A stretch of DNA of 33,147 nt from DASPJL01 sp035628645 (GCA_035628645.1 DASPJL010000042.1:1-33147), one strand, 5' to 3'. Counted from the stretch's first letter, positions 23,205 to 32,244 are shown. The notes: generated by a model from the sequence alone, not told the origin. Numbers and translations are program-made.

Positions 23205-26200
23205 CTATTCAGTTTCTAACAAAACACACCTGTTGTTTTTTATATCCTCCTCTACTGTTTTGAATTTTACGTCTTTTTTAATGCTTCCATCCGGGTATTG
23301 AACGCTCACCCTGTCGTTTCTGCCTGCCACTTTTTCTGATTTAAGCGGCGCAGTCTTTTCTATCGGAGGTCTGTTTTGTGCTACTGCCTGGTTTTGACTT
23401 TGAGAACTTAACAAGGATTGACTTTCAGCTTTTGTTTCCCTCAACACTGGTCTTCTTCTGGTTCTTCTTGCTTCTTTTACTTCATCCGGCTCGTTTACAG
23501 GAATATCTGCCTTCATAAGAAAAGAAATAGTGTCGCCGTTGACTTTTCCCATAAAGGCCTTAAACAATTCGAAGGCCTCAAACTTATATATCAATAAAGG
23601 GTCTTTTTGTTCATAAACGGCATTTTGAACAGATTGCTTTAAATCATCCATTTCCCTCAGATGTTCTTTCCATGCCTGGTCTATTATTCCAAGCGTAGTG
23701 AATTTAACCATTGAAATGATTAATTCTTTTCCATTAGAATCCACTGCTTTTTTAAGGTTGGCAACCACACCTATTTGTTTTGTACCATCGGTGAAAGGCA
23801 CAAGGATTTCTTCAACTGTTGCTCCTCGTGTTGCCAAAATATCTTTAAGGATTGGAAGTGCTTTATTGGCTATATTTTCATTCTTTTTCTTGTAATGATC
23901 AAAAGCTGTATTATAAAGATCAAAGCTCAGGTTTTCCTGGTTGCCTTTACTGAAGTCCTCTTTTGATATAGAATAATCCATCCCCAGCATTCCTAAAACG
24001 GATAGCTTAAATCCGTCATAGTTTCCTGAGTGTGCTGAAACAATATCATCACATACTTCATAAAGGATATTCATAATATCAAATTCCAGGCGTTCTCCAA
24101 ACAGCGCATTTCTTCTTCTTTTATAAATTACATCCCTTTGAGAGTTCATCACGTCGTCATATTCCAACAATCTTTTTCGGATACCGAAGTTGTTTTCTTC
24201 AACCTTTTTCTGTGCTCTTTCAATAGAATTGGTAATCATAGAATGTTGAATGACTTCCCCTTCTTTAAGGCCCATTCTGTCCATTAAACGCGCTATCCTG
24301 TCGGAGCCGAACATTCGCATCAGGTTATCTTCGAGACTAACAAAAAACTGAGAAGAGCCAGGATCTCCCTGACGTCCCGAACGTCCCCTAAGCTGCCTGT
24401 CCACACGTCTGGATTCATGTCGTTCCGTTCCAACGATCGCAAGTCCCCCTGCTGCTTTTGATTCGGGAGTAAGCTTTATGTCCGTTCCTCTACCTGCCAT
24501 ATTAGTGGCAATGGTAACTGTCGAAGGTTTACCTGCTTCAGCAACGACCTCAGCTTCTCTTTGATGTTGTTTTGCATTAAGAACCTGATGCTTTATTTTT
24601 CTGATGGTAAGCATCCTGCTTAGAAGTTCGGAAATTTCTACTGATGTCGTACCTACCAATACCGGCCGTCCTTTTTCGGTAAGTTCGGTAATTTCATCTG
24701 CGACAGCATTGAACTTCTCCCGCATAGTCTTGAATACTTTGTCTTGCTTGTCTTCCCTTACGGCAGGTTTATTCGTAGGGATGGAAACCACATCCAGTTT
24801 GTAAATTTCCCAAAACTCACCGGCTTCAGTTTCCGCTGTACCCGTCATTCCGGCAAGCTTATGATACATTCTGAAATAGTTTTGAAGGGTTACTGTAGCA
24901 TAAGTTTGTGTTGCATCTTCTACTTTAACATTTTCCTTTGCTTCAATCGCCTGGTGCAATCCGTCTGAATACCTTCGTCCTTCCATTACACGGCCGGTTT
25001 GTTCATCGACGATTTTTACTTTGCCTTCAACAATAATGTACTCAATATCTTTTTCAAATAAGGTATATGCCTTTAATAACTGATTTACAGAATGTATCCG
25101 TTGACTTTTAACAGCATAATCTTTAATAATCTCTTCTTTTCGTTTTAGCTTTTCATCCTCCGGGATGGATTGATCATTTTCCAGTTTGGCTATTTCGCTA
25201 CCGATATCCGGCATGATAAAGAAATTTGAATCTTCGCCTTCTCCTGTAATGAGATCTATTCCTTTGTCGGTAAGTTCAATGCTATTGTGTTTTTCATCTA
25301 TTGTAAAATATAAAGGAGCATCTGCTTCAGGCATCATTTTGGAATTATCCTGCAAGTAGAAGTTTTCTGTTTTCTGCAGAATAGCTTTATTACCTGTTTC
25401 ACTTAAATACTTTATAAGCGGCTTATGTTTGGGTAGTCCTCTATAGGCTCTGAACAATGGTGTTCCGCCTTCCTTTTCATCTCCGGCTTCAATTTTCTTT
25501 TTGGCTTCAATCAAATAGCCGGTAACAAGTTTCTTTTGCGCTTCTACCAGTTTTGCAATCCGCGGCTTCAAATCGTGGAATTCATGTTCATCTCCCCGAG
25601 GAATTGGACCGGAAATAATCAAAGGAGTACGGGCATCATCAATTAGTACCGAGTCGACCTCATCTACCATGGCATAATGGTGTTTTCTTTGAACCAGTTC
25701 ATCTGTACCTCTGGACATATTATCCCTTAGGTAATCAAACCCAAATTCGTTGTTGGTTCCGTAAATGATATCTGATTGGTAAGCTTTTCTCCTTTCGTCT
25801 GAGTTGGGCTGATGTTTGTCAATACAATCAATGGTTAGGCCATGGAATTCAAACAACGGCGCCATCCATTCGCAGTCCCGCTTGGCCAGGTAGTCATTTA
25901 CCGTTACAATATGGACACCCCTTTTTGACAATGCATTGAGGAAAGCAGGCAATGTGGCAACCAGCGTTTTACCTTCCCCGGTAGCCATTTCAGCAATTTT
26001 TCCCTGGTGAAGGACAATCCCTCCAATAAGCTGTACATCATAATGCATCATATCCCAGGTAACTTCAGTACCCGCAGCCAACCACTTGTTATGCCATACA
26101 GCCTTTTCTCCCAAAATTTCAACATTTTTCTTTTTGGTAGCAATTTGCTTATCCATAATGGTAGCCTCTACTTCAAGCTTGCCATTTTCCTTAAATCTCC

Positions 26201-26558
26201 TGGCCGTTTCTTTCACTATAGCAAATGCTACAGGCAACACTTCAAGCAGGACTTCTTCAAGTCTTTTGTTACGATCCTCTTCCAGCTTATCAATTTTGTT
26301 AAAAAGCTCCTCCTTTTTGTCCAGGTCTAAATCGGGCTGGTCGGCTATTTCCTTATGTAGCCCTTGGATCTCATTGTCAATACTTTCGAGCTTCTGATCT
26401 ATGATGTTTTTCGTTTCCTGGGTTTTTGCCCTTAACTCGTCATCTGAGATATTTTTTAACTTATTAAACTCTTCATTGATTTTAGGCACATAGGGACTCA
26501 ACTCTTTCAAATCTCTCTGTGATTTTGTCCCAAATAACTTTGTGAAAAAATTCAGCAT
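23205..26558 (-). CDS. secA: Preprotein translocase ATPase SecA
   Basis: SecA drives export of unfolded preproteins through SecYEG. The 1117-residue protein has the Bacteroidota-type inserted region after the first helices (a coiled segment near 40-110). It then shows NBD1 with MATGEGKTLVA (Lys197) and DEVDSVLIDDARTP, the preprotein cross-linking domain, NBD2 with GTTSVEISELLSR and TNMAGRGTDIKL, RQLRGRSGRQGDPG, and the helical scaffold with DYDDVMNSQR-like LLEYDDVMNSQRDVIYKRR. The Ser/Gln-rich tail ends KNNRCVLLETE and lacks the Cys-x-Cys...Cys-His/Cys zinc motif that binds SecB in Proteobacteria, as is usual in this phylum. It looks complete and stands as its own unit, with a 100-base AT-rich upstream region. 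Confidence 0.98.
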   Translation of the reverse strand: MLNFFTKLFGTKSQRDLKELSPYVPKINEEFNKLKNISDDELRAKTQETKNIIDQKLESIDNEIQGLHKEIADQPDLDLDKKEELFNKIDKLEEDRNKRLEEVLLEVLPVAFAIVKETARRFKENGKLEVEATIMDKQIATKKKNVEILGEKAVWHNKWLAAGTEVTWDMMHYDVQLIGGIVLHQGKIAEMATGEGKTLVATLPAFLNALSKRGVHIVTVNDYLAKRDCEWMAPLFEFHGLTIDCIDKHQPNSDERRKAYQSDIIYGTNNEFGFDYLRDNMSRGTDELVQRKHHYAMVDEVDSVLIDDARTPLIISGPIPRGDEHEFHDLKPRIAKLVEAQKKLVTGYLIEAKKKIEAGDEKEGGTPLFRAYRGLPKHKPLIKYLSETGNKAILQKTENFYLQDNSKMMPEADAPLYFTIDEKHNSIELTDKGIDLITGEGEDSNFFIMPDIGSEIAKLENDQSIPEDEKLKRKEEIIKDYAVKSQRIHSVNQLLKAYTLFEKDIEYIIVEGKVKIVDEQTGRVMEGRRYSDGLHQAIEAKENVKVEDATQTYATVTLQNYFRMYHKLAGMTGTAETEAGEFWEIYKLDVVSIPTNKPAVREDKQDKVFKTMREKFNAVADEITELTEKGRPVLVGTTSVEISELLSRMLTIRKIKHQVLNAKQHQREAEVVAEAGKPSTVTIATNMAGRGTDIKLTPESKAAGGLAIVGTERHESRRVDRQLRGRSGRQGDPGSSQFFVSLEDNLMRMFGSDRIARLMDRMGLKEGEVIQHSMITNSIERAQKKVEENNFGIRKRLLEYDDVMNSQRDVIYKRRRNALFGERLEFDIMNILYEVCDDIVSAHSGNYDGFKLSVLGMLGMDYSISKEDFSKGNQENLSFDLYNTAFDHYKKKNENIANKALPILKDILATRGATVEEILVPFTDGTKQIGVVANLKKAVDSNGKELIISMVKFTTLGIIDQAWKEHLREMDDLKQSVQNAVYEQKDPLLIYKFEAFELFKAFMGKVNGDTISFLMKADIPVNEPDEVKEARRTRRRPVLRETKAESQSLLSSQSQNQAVAQNRPPIEKTAPLKSEKVAGRNDRVSVQYPDGSIKKDVKFKTVEEDIKNNRCVLLETE

Positions 26559-26658
26559 CTTTATTTTATTTACTGATTATATTTTTAATTTTTTATTTAT
26601 AACTGTGATCAAATACCTTCAATAATAATATAAATAAACGGGATCGGTAAATCCTTTT

Positions 26659-27477
26659 TTATCTTATAAGTTCGGAAGTATTGCCATTATTTTTTATTTG
26701 TATATTAATGTCAATTTGTCCTTTGTATACGAATTCACCAGGACCTATCAGGTAGATATTTTCAAACTTCTCTTCTCCGGACCGATCAAATGAAATCATT
26801 AAATCACCACCTAATGTACTTACTTTTACCGGACTGCTCATTCCCAAAAGGCCTGTAACCAAAGCACAGGCAGTGACACCGGTACCACAGGAAAAGGTCT
26901 CATCTTCAACACCCCGCTCATAGGTCCTTACAAATATTTTGCCTGCATCTACTTTCTCTGCAAAATTGACATTAATTCCTTCCTTCTTAAACTGGTCGCT
27001 GTTCCGTATTTTCTTTCCCTCATTAAAAACATCGAAGGAATTAACTTGTTCAACAAACTTAACGTAATGCGGAGATCCGGTATTTAAAAAATAATCGCTA
27101 TCCTTTTTATGAATAGCAGTTACATTGTTCATTCTTAGATATACAAGTTCTTCCTTTACAAAAGCCTCATGAGGTCCGTCTATTGCTAAAAAAGTGGTCT
27201 TGTTATCAATAAGGTTGAGAAATCTTGCAAACTGAACGGCACACCTGCTTCCATTTCCACATAAACTTTTTGATCCATCAGCATTAAAATAAATGACCTC
27301 GAAATCATAGTCAGGATGATGCTGAATTAAAATAAGGCCGTCGGCCCCTATTCCAAATTTTCTGTTACATAGTTTTTGTACAAGAAGGAGATTGTCAGGG
27401 TCAAAAATATTTTCCCTGTTATCTATCATTATAAAGTCGTTGCCGGTGCCCTGATATTTAAAAAATTCTAAAAGCAT
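26659..27477 (-). CDS. dapF: Diaminopimelate epimerase
   Basis: DapF converts LL- to meso-diaminopimelate for lysine and peptidoglycan synthesis, without cofactor, using two Cys. Starting at the ATG at 27477 the protein has 272 residues and begins MLLEFFKYQGTGNDFIMIDN, the family start. The catalytic pair is Cys73 in SLCGNGSRC and Cys197 in ETFSCGTGVTA. The substrate residues in FNADGS, NTGSPHYV and RTYERGVEDE are also present. A GTG eight codons upstream (27501) would add MVMLNFAP, which the family does not have. Neighbours are secA downstream and a SPOR protein with terminator upstream, so it is probably transcribed alone. Confidence 0.96.
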   Translation of the reverse strand: MLLEFFKYQGTGNDFIMIDNRENIFDPDNLLLVQKLCNRKFGIGADGLILIQHHPDYDFEVIYFNADGSKSLCGNGSRCAVQFARFLNLIDNKTTFLAIDGPHEAFVKEELVYLRMNNVTAIHKKDSDYFLNTGSPHYVKFVEQVNSFDVFNEGKKIRNSDQFKKEGINVNFAEKVDAGKIFVRTYERGVEDETFSCGTGVTACALVTGLLGMSSPVKVSTLGGDLMISFDRSGEEKFENIYLIGPGEFVYKGQIDINIQIKNNGNTSELIR

Positions 27478-27686
27478 AGGGGCAAAGTTAAGCATCACCA
27501 CAATTAAAAAATATTTCTAAGTCAAGTATTTGTTGCTGCTACAAATAATTATTGAGATAAGAAATGATTAATCAATTGCATGATTATCAGAATCTTTTGA
27601 AGATAATGGCTGTACGAAAGGAGAATAATAGAAAAGGAAATCAAAAATTAATTCATCCTTTCCTTAAGCAGAATAAATGATGGCAC

Positions 27687-27720
27687 AAAAAAAAGCAGTG
27701 AGCTCCTCACTGCTTTTTTT
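27687..27720 (-). terminator. Intrinsic terminator of the coiled-coil SPOR protein gene
   Basis: GCAGTGAG/CTCACTGC forms an eight-bp G-C rich stem with a three-base loop, extended by paired A/T runs of seven to eight bases on each side. On the minus strand it ends in eight Ts and lies 25 bases after the stop codon at 27745. Confidence 0.9.
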
Positions 27721-27744
27721 AAATTTTTGAAAAGTAAAATTAGA

Positions 27745-28353
27745 TTATGATTTTATCTTTTTTAATTGCTGTTCTTCAAGTACGTCCTTTAAAGCAACTC
27801 TTTCTCCATCTCTGTAAGGTACGATCCATGCATCTTTTACACCCATTTCTCTCAGATATTTCTTGAAAGTATCCGCTTCCCAATAGTCTCTGAAGAGGCC
27901 CAAAGTATACTTTCTTGTTCCGTCAGGATCAGACTCACCACTAAAATTGACATTGTTCTTCAGGTATTTCTCAAGGTTCTTATTTCTGAAGGCGCCTATC
28001 TGCACTTTAAATATTACTCCCTTCGTACTCACTGACGATTGAGTTTCTTCTTTAGCCTGGGCTTGTTTTTGTAGGCTTTCCTGTAATTGATTTTGTGCGT
28101 TTTGTACTTCAGCATCTTTTTTTACAAGTTCTCCTTCAAGGCTTGCCACCTTGTCATTCAGACTGCTTACCTCGCTTTTAAGCGAAGTGTGTTCCTCCAT
28201 TACTTTTTTAAATTCGAATGGATCCATGGCGCTCATTTGCTTCTTGATCTCTTTGGCTTCTTTCTTTTGTTCTTTAGTAAGCTTCTGACCAAAAGCATTT
28301 ATTCCGGTTGCTACACAAAGGCATACTGCGATAGCGAAGGATAATTTTTTCAT
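27745..28353 (-). CDS. Secreted coiled-coil protein with C-terminal SPOR domain
   Basis: From the ATG at 28353 the protein has 202 residues. It has a signal peptide (MKKLSFAIAVCLCVATGINAFG), a Lys/Glu-rich stretch (LTKEQKKEAKEIKKQMSAMD) and a coiled coil of about 60 residues (EEHTSLKSEVSSLNDKVASL, VQNAQNQLQESLQKQAQ). The C-terminal SPOR domain (GVIFKVQIGAFRNKNLEKYL, YTLGLFRDYWEADTFKKYLR, AWIVPYRDGERV) should bind peptidoglycan glycan strands from the periplasm. An ATG 54 bases upstream would add a hydrophilic piece before the signal peptide and is rejected. It is a monocistronic unit with a strong terminator. Its septal or envelope role is inferred from the domain. Confidence 0.85.
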   Translation of the reverse strand: MKKLSFAIAVCLCVATGINAFGQKLTKEQKKEAKEIKKQMSAMDPFEFKKVMEEHTSLKSEVSSLNDKVASLEGELVKKDAEVQNAQNQLQESLQKQAQAKEETQSSVSTKGVIFKVQIGAFRNKNLEKYLKNNVNFSGESDPDGTRKYTLGLFRDYWEADTFKKYLREMGVKDAWIVPYRDGERVALKDVLEEQQLKKIKS

Positions 28354-28691
28354 TTTTAAAGATTTTAATATTAAATTATACTTTGGCAATATAAAAAAAT
28401 AATCCAATTAAAAACAAAAAAAATTATAACTTTTTTAATACGGTTTTTTTACCAGGTAATTTATTGTCGTTTTTTTCATGTTTTGGATTGTTCATCAGGA
28501 AAATATATGGAAAAGAACCGCTACTTCATTTAGCAAAAATCGTTTTCAAAACGACAAACAGGATAACAATCGCCTTTTACGAGTTTTTTTCCTGTGAAAA
28601 TTTTATTTTTCCGAATATAATTTTACATTGCATTAGTTTTCAAGAATAATTTAATTGTTATTCCTATTTTATTTTGAGTTTTTGACCTTAG

Positions 28692-28725
28692 AAAAGGTTC
28701 ATGAATGTTTCATGAACCTTTTTTT
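28692..28725 (+). terminator. Intrinsic terminator without an assigned gene
   Basis: AAAAGGTTCATGAA (28692-28705) and TTCATGAACCTTTT (28709-28722) form a perfect 14-bp stem with a three-base loop. Seven Ts follow on the plus strand (28719-28725). On the minus strand the run is only four Ts. No plus-strand gene lies within kilobases upstream, so a short non-coding transcript may end here. Confidence 0.7.
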
Positions 28726-28998
28726 GTGCTTATCTTTTTCAGAAACAAATTCCTCTCTTTTGATATCTCTTTCAATATGTTGAATTTGGAATATGTTGGT
28801 AAAATTGGTTGAAGACAATTACGTGAGACGATAGGAAACCCTTTGTCAGGATCAAACAAAGATGTTTGGTGTCCAAAAAAATGGTCAAAGCATTCTTCCT
28901 GTAATGACTATTTTTGCAATTTGAAACTCTGATTCTAACTTCCCACTTTCATTTTAAAGGAGTAATCCTCCCTTAAAAACTTCCCTTTTTATATAAGG

Positions 28999-29042
28999 TT
29001 ATAGTGAGCTTATAGCGACATTATAGTGACCTTATAGCGATG
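28999..29042 (+). repeat. Four 11-bp tandem repeats TTATAGYGANN
   Basis: TTATAGTGAGC, TTATAGCGACA, TTATAGTGACC and TTATAGCGATG follow each other without gaps. T and C alternate at position seven, so the array is also a 22-bp dimer repeated twice. Confidence 0.85.
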
Positions 29043-29045
29043 TCT

Positions 29046-29087
29046 CTTCGGTCTTCCTCCATCATCCTTCGGTCATCCTCCAAGGTT
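29046..29087 (+). repeat. Two 21-bp tandem repeats CTTCGGTCNTCCTCCA
   Basis: CTTCGGTCTTCCTCCATCATC is followed directly by a second unit that shares CTTCGGTC and TCCTCCA. It begins three bases after the 11-bp array. A related TCTTCCTCCAA occurs again at 29242-29252. Confidence 0.7.
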
Positions 29088-29210
29088 CTTGTAACCTAAA
29101 AATTAAATTGGGATATGCGATAAAGCTGATCGAACTCAAGCCTTTCATTTTTCCTGGAACAATAAGTTTTTTGTAGTATTCTAATTTTTACATTGCTTTC
29201 CCAGGACTTT

Positions 29211-29241
29211 GTGTATCCAATGTGTATCCAGTGTGGTCCAG
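29211..29241 (+). repeat. 11-bp tandem repeat GTGTATCCANT
   Basis: GTGTATCCAAT and GTGTATCCAGT are adjacent, followed by a shortened GTGGTCCAG. The period of 11 bases is the same as in the array 170 bases upstream. Confidence 0.6.
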
Positions 29242-29455
29242 TCTTCCTCCAATGTAATTATAATAGTGTACTTTTTTAATCTCTCGATTCAGGCTATTTA
29301 ATATTTAAGCTGATAAAAGCATTCCCCTGGAAATTCAGACAGATTCTTTATGTTTCCCTGTTTGCTGATCTTAATGTTCAGAAAGAAAAAACTAAGTTTA
29401 CAACCTCCGTTTAGATATACTTGTTATTATTACAAAATAGTGATTTTTGAAATTT

Positions 29456-31315
29456 ATGAAGTTTAAAGCTTGTTTAATTTTCCTGTTTCTTTCCCTGTCT
29501 TTCTTTTCAAATGCCCAGAAAAACAGCATTTATCAATACACCCTGGATTTGGTGAATGTAGAAGATGATAAAGTCAAAGTGGAATTGCTTGCACCTGCAT
29601 TTAACAAAGACGAGTTAATTTATCGGATCCCGAAAACTGTCCCAGGAACTTATTCCATTAATGATTATGGAAGATTTATAGAAGATATAAAGTTTTTTGA
29701 TAAAGATGACAAGGAGATTGTTTTCGAAAAATTGGATGAAAATAGCTGGAAATTAAAAGATGCCAGCGGATTGACTAAAGTCAGTTATTGGGTAAATGAT
29801 ACCTATGACACTAAAATGAAAGAAGATTTTGTCTTTGAACCTGCCGGATCAAATATTGAAGAAAATAAAAATTTTGTAATCAATACGCATTGTTTTTTTG
29901 GTTATTTTGATGGGTTTAAATCACTGCCTTACATAATTAATATCGAAAAGCCGGAAGGGTTTTATGGTTCTACTTCGCTTCAGACAGTTAAAAGCTCTCC
30001 ATCCTCAGATACCTACATGGTACCAAACTATATGGACCTCGCTGATGCCCCAATGATGTATAATGTACCGGACACTTCCATATTAAAAATAGGAGGCGCC
30101 GATATCCTTGTTTCTGTATATTCTCCAAAGAAAGTGTTAACCTCCGAATTTGTCGCTCAAAATGTTGACGATATTATAAGAGCGGCAGAAGTTTACCTTG
30201 GAGGAAAGCTTCCAATAAAAAAATACGCGTTTATTGTTTATCTATTTGAAAATCAAAGTGGGTCAGGGAGTTATGGTGCTTTGGAACATTCCTATTCTTC
30301 CATGTATTTCCTTCCTGAGGTAGATCCCGAACTTATCGCTCAGACGATTAAAGACATTGCTACCCATGAGTTCTTTCATATCATCACCCCCTTAAGTATT
30401 CATTCTGAAGAAATTCACAGTTTCAATTTCAATGATCCGGAAATGTCAAAGCATTTATGGTTGTATGAAGGGGTTACAGAATACACAGCAGGCCAGGTAC
30501 AAGTAAGAAGTGACCTAATTGACGTAGATACTTATCTTCAGGAAATGATCAGGGCCAAGATTTTGGACGCTGAAAAGTATAATGACACACTGCCTTTCAC
30601 AGAGCTGAGCGAGAAAAGCCTTGGCGAACATAAAGACGAATATCCTAATGTATATCAAAAAGGAGCACTCATCGGAATGGCACTGGATATTACTTTAAGG
30701 GACCTTTCGGATGGGAAATACGGCGTTAAAAATTTATTGAAAGACCTGGCAGGATTCTATGGAAAAGATAAACCCTTCAAAGATGATGAGCTGTTTGATA
30801 AAATTGCTGAACTGACTTACCCGGAAATAAGGACTTTCTTTGCAAAATATGTGGAGGGGACAGAACCGCTTCCCTATAAAGAAATTTTTGAGGAAGTTGG
30901 CATAACGTATGAAAAAGAATCGAAATTCAGGTATTTTACTTTAGGTGACATTGGTCTTTCAATTGACAAGTCATCAGGAAGATTTGTAGTAGCAGATGTA
31001 AGCGACCTGAATAAAACAGGAAAGGAGTTAGGATACAAAACCGGGGATCAATTGGCCTCAATAAATAAAATAGACGTTACCCTTGAAAGTCTGGAAGAGT
31101 TTTATAGTGGAAATAATCCGTATGGATTTAAAGAGGGGAAAAAAATGAAAGTTTTGGTAGTTCGGAAAGATGCCAATGGGAAAGAAAAGAAGGTTAAGTT
31201 ATCAGCCAAAGCCATAAAAATTGAATATGAGCAAAGGCACCGCCTGGAGTTAATGGAAAATCCTACAGAGAGACAGCTATTGATTAGAAATTCATGGTTG
31301 AAGGGGGAAATTTAA
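29456..31315 (+). CDS. M61 family metallopeptidase (glycyl aminopeptidase type) with PDZ domain
   Basis: From the ATG at 29456 the protein has 619 residues. A signal peptide (ending FFSNAQ at about residue 21) exports it. An N-terminal beta-domain precedes the thermolysin-like catalytic core, with the zinc motif HEFFH at 304-308 in ATHEFFHIITPLSIHSEEI. The third ligand Glu338 lies in LWLYEGVTEYTAGQ. Earlier family segments GSGSYGALEHSYSSM and YVEGTEPLPYKE are also present. The C-terminal part (SIDKSSGRFVVADV, LGYKTGDQLASINKID) is a PDZ domain. The family cleaves N-terminal Gly or Ala residues. An upstream TTG (29447) is less likely as start. The gene has a long repeat-rich upstream region and ends 136 bases before gcvH. 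Confidence 0.93.
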   Translation: MKFKACLIFLFLSLSFFSNAQKNSIYQYTLDLVNVEDDKVKVELLAPAFNKDELIYRIPKTVPGTYSINDYGRFIEDIKFFDKDDKEIVFEKLDENSWKLKDASGLTKVSYWVNDTYDTKMKEDFVFEPAGSNIEENKNFVINTHCFFGYFDGFKSLPYIINIEKPEGFYGSTSLQTVKSSPSSDTYMVPNYMDLADAPMMYNVPDTSILKIGGADILVSVYSPKKVLTSEFVAQNVDDIIRAAEVYLGGKLPIKKYAFIVYLFENQSGSGSYGALEHSYSSMYFLPEVDPELIAQTIKDIATHEFFHIITPLSIHSEEIHSFNFNDPEMSKHLWLYEGVTEYTAGQVQVRSDLIDVDTYLQEMIRAKILDAEKYNDTLPFTELSEKSLGEHKDEYPNVYQKGALIGMALDITLRDLSDGKYGVKNLLKDLAGFYGKDKPFKDDELFDKIAELTYPEIRTFFAKYVEGTEPLPYKEIFEEVGITYEKESKFRYFTLGDIGLSIDKSSGRFVVADVSDLNKTGKELGYKTGDQLASINKIDVTLESLEEFYSGNNPYGFKEGKKMKVLVVRKDANGKEKKVKLSAKAIKIEYEQRHRLELMENPTERQLLIRNSWLKGEI

Positions 31316-31377
31316 CTAACCAATAAGGAAAGAAATAAGTAGATAGAAAATAGGAACAAGACAAGGTTAAGTAAAAG

Positions 31378-31411
31378 TTGAATTAGAAAATATCATTTTT
31401 TTCTAATTCAA
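31378..31411. promoter_or_regulatory. Perfect 13-bp inverted repeat upstream of gcvH
   Basis: TTGAATTAGAAAA (31378-31390) and TTTTCTAATTCAA (31399-31411) pair completely around an eight-base loop. It ends ten bases before the -7 element at 31421, where the -33 region should be. No T-run follows on either side, though the right arm is T-rich. It could be an operator or the end of the M61 transcript. Confidence 0.5.
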
Positions 31412-31420
31412 AAAAGAATG

Positions 31421-31428
31421 TATTTTTG
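31421..31428 (+). promoter_or_regulatory. -7 promoter element of gcvH
   Basis: TATTTTTG matches TAnnTTTG exactly. A start near 31434 would leave a leader of under 20 bases before the ATG at 31452. No TTTG lies at the -33 position, which is occupied by the T-rich arm of the inverted repeat. Confidence 0.4.
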
Positions 31429-31451
31429 AACACCTAAATCAAAATTAATAT

Positions 31452-31832
31452 ATGAATTTTCCAGCCAATTTAAAGTATACCAAAGACCACGAATGGATAA
31501 GGATCGAAGGTGACATTGCTTATATAGGGATAACAGAATTTGCTCAAAGCGAACTTGGTGATATAGTATATGTGGATATTAATACAGTTGGTCAAGAGGT
31601 GAAATCCGGTGATATATTCGGGACTGTAGAAGCAGTAAAAACAGTATCAGACTTGTTTCTTCCATTATCAGGTAAAGTCCTTGAATTTAATTCGCAATTA
31701 GAATCAGAGCCTGAATTGGTAAACTCTGATCCATATGGAAATGGATGGATGATAAAAAGTACGATAACCAACGCTGCTGAAATTCAGGAGCTTTTGAGTG
31801 CGGATGATTATAAAAAACTAATTGGGAAATAA
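31452..31832 (+). CDS. gcvH: Glycine cleavage system H protein
   Basis: GcvH carries the lipoyl arm that shuttles the aminomethyl group between the P, T and L proteins of glycine cleavage. The 126-residue protein has the full fold: LKYTKDHEWIRIEGDIAYIG, ITEFAQSELGDIVYVDI, the lipoylation site Lys63 in GTVEAVKTVSDLFLPLSGKV, and SDPYGNGWMIK near the end. Length is standard. The other gcv genes are not in the window. It heads a likely operon with a VanZ-like gene, whose TTG start lies within its last codons, and an M28 peptidase. A -7 box and an inverted repeat lie just upstream. Confidence 0.97.
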   Translation: MNFPANLKYTKDHEWIRIEGDIAYIGITEFAQSELGDIVYVDINTVGQEVKSGDIFGTVEAVKTVSDLFLPLSGKVLEFNSQLESEPELVNSDPYGNGWMIKSTITNAAEIQELLSADDYKKLIGK

Positions 31833-32244
31833 AGCTTCAAAGCCTGGTAATTTAAGATTTATCAGGTATGACATACTTACCCTTATCTGGATTTTTGTAA
31901 TTATGGGTCTGACTTTTACTCCAGGCCCCAACATTCCTCCCTTGCCTCATTGGGAACTCATAAGTTTTGATACTTTTGTTCATGCGGTAATTTTTGCCAC
32001 GCTGGTTTTTTTATCGGCGAATGCCTTTAAAAGATTGAAGGAAAATAGCTTATTAAAGAGGCACCCTTTTGTTTTTTCATTTGTTTTGTCCTTTTTCTTC
32101 GGTTGCCTTATTGAGATCATCCAGCCTTATATACCTGGCCGTACCTTTGATTATTATGATATTTTGTCAAACTCAATTGGGGCAATAATCGGGATCTTTG
32201 CCGTTTTTACTCGGAGTTATTTTTTCTCTAGTTCTGGTATCTAA
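31822..32244 (+). CDS. VanZ-like family membrane protein
   Basis: The 140-residue protein has four transmembrane segments: LTLIWIFVIMGLTF, FDTFVHAVIFATLVFLSANA, VFSFVLSFFFGCLIEIIQPY and SNSIGAIIGIFAVFTRSYFF. The VanZ-like signatures TPGPNIPPLPHW, FDTFVHAVIFATLVFL and IEIIQPYIPGRTFDYYDILSN are present. VanZ gives low teicoplanin resistance in enterococci, but the wide family is of unknown function. The only upstream start in frame is a TTG at 31822, right after an in-frame TAA and 11 bases before the end of gcvH, so translation is probably coupled to gcvH. An ATG at 31903 would cut the first helix. It ends 12 bases before the M28 peptidase gene. Confidence 0.88.
   Translation: MGNKASKPGNLRFIRYDILTLIWIFVIMGLTFTPGPNIPPLPHWELISFDTFVHAVIFATLVFLSANAFKRLKENSLLKRHPFVFSFVLSFFFGCLIEIIQPYIPGRTFDYYDILSNSIGAIIGIFAVFTRSYFFSSSGI

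Larger units (their letters stand above)
28408..29455. other. Gene-free kilobase before the M61 peptidase gene
   Basis: No credible gene is found on either strand. The longest open frames are low-complexity Phe/Lys-rich strings without starts or family features. The region does hold a perfect 14-bp terminator at 28692-28725, a 15-base palindrome TCGTTTTCAAAACGA at 28540-28554, and three blocks of short tandem repeats at 28999-29042, 29046-29087 and 29211-29241. The last 200 bases should contain the promoter of the peptidase gene, but I see no exact TAnnTTTG match. Confidence 0.55.

Noticed and set aside
28464..28649. 61-codon plus-strand frame
   Set aside because: Phe/Ile/Cys-rich low-complexity product with no homology features, in a T-rich region where such frames are expected.
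28710..28889. Minus-strand 59-codon frame ending inside the hairpin at 28692-28725
   Set aside because: No ATG, no family, and chance open frames of this size are common here.
31822..32244. Glycopeptide resistance gene
   Set aside because: VanZ-like proteins are widespread and no other van genes are present.
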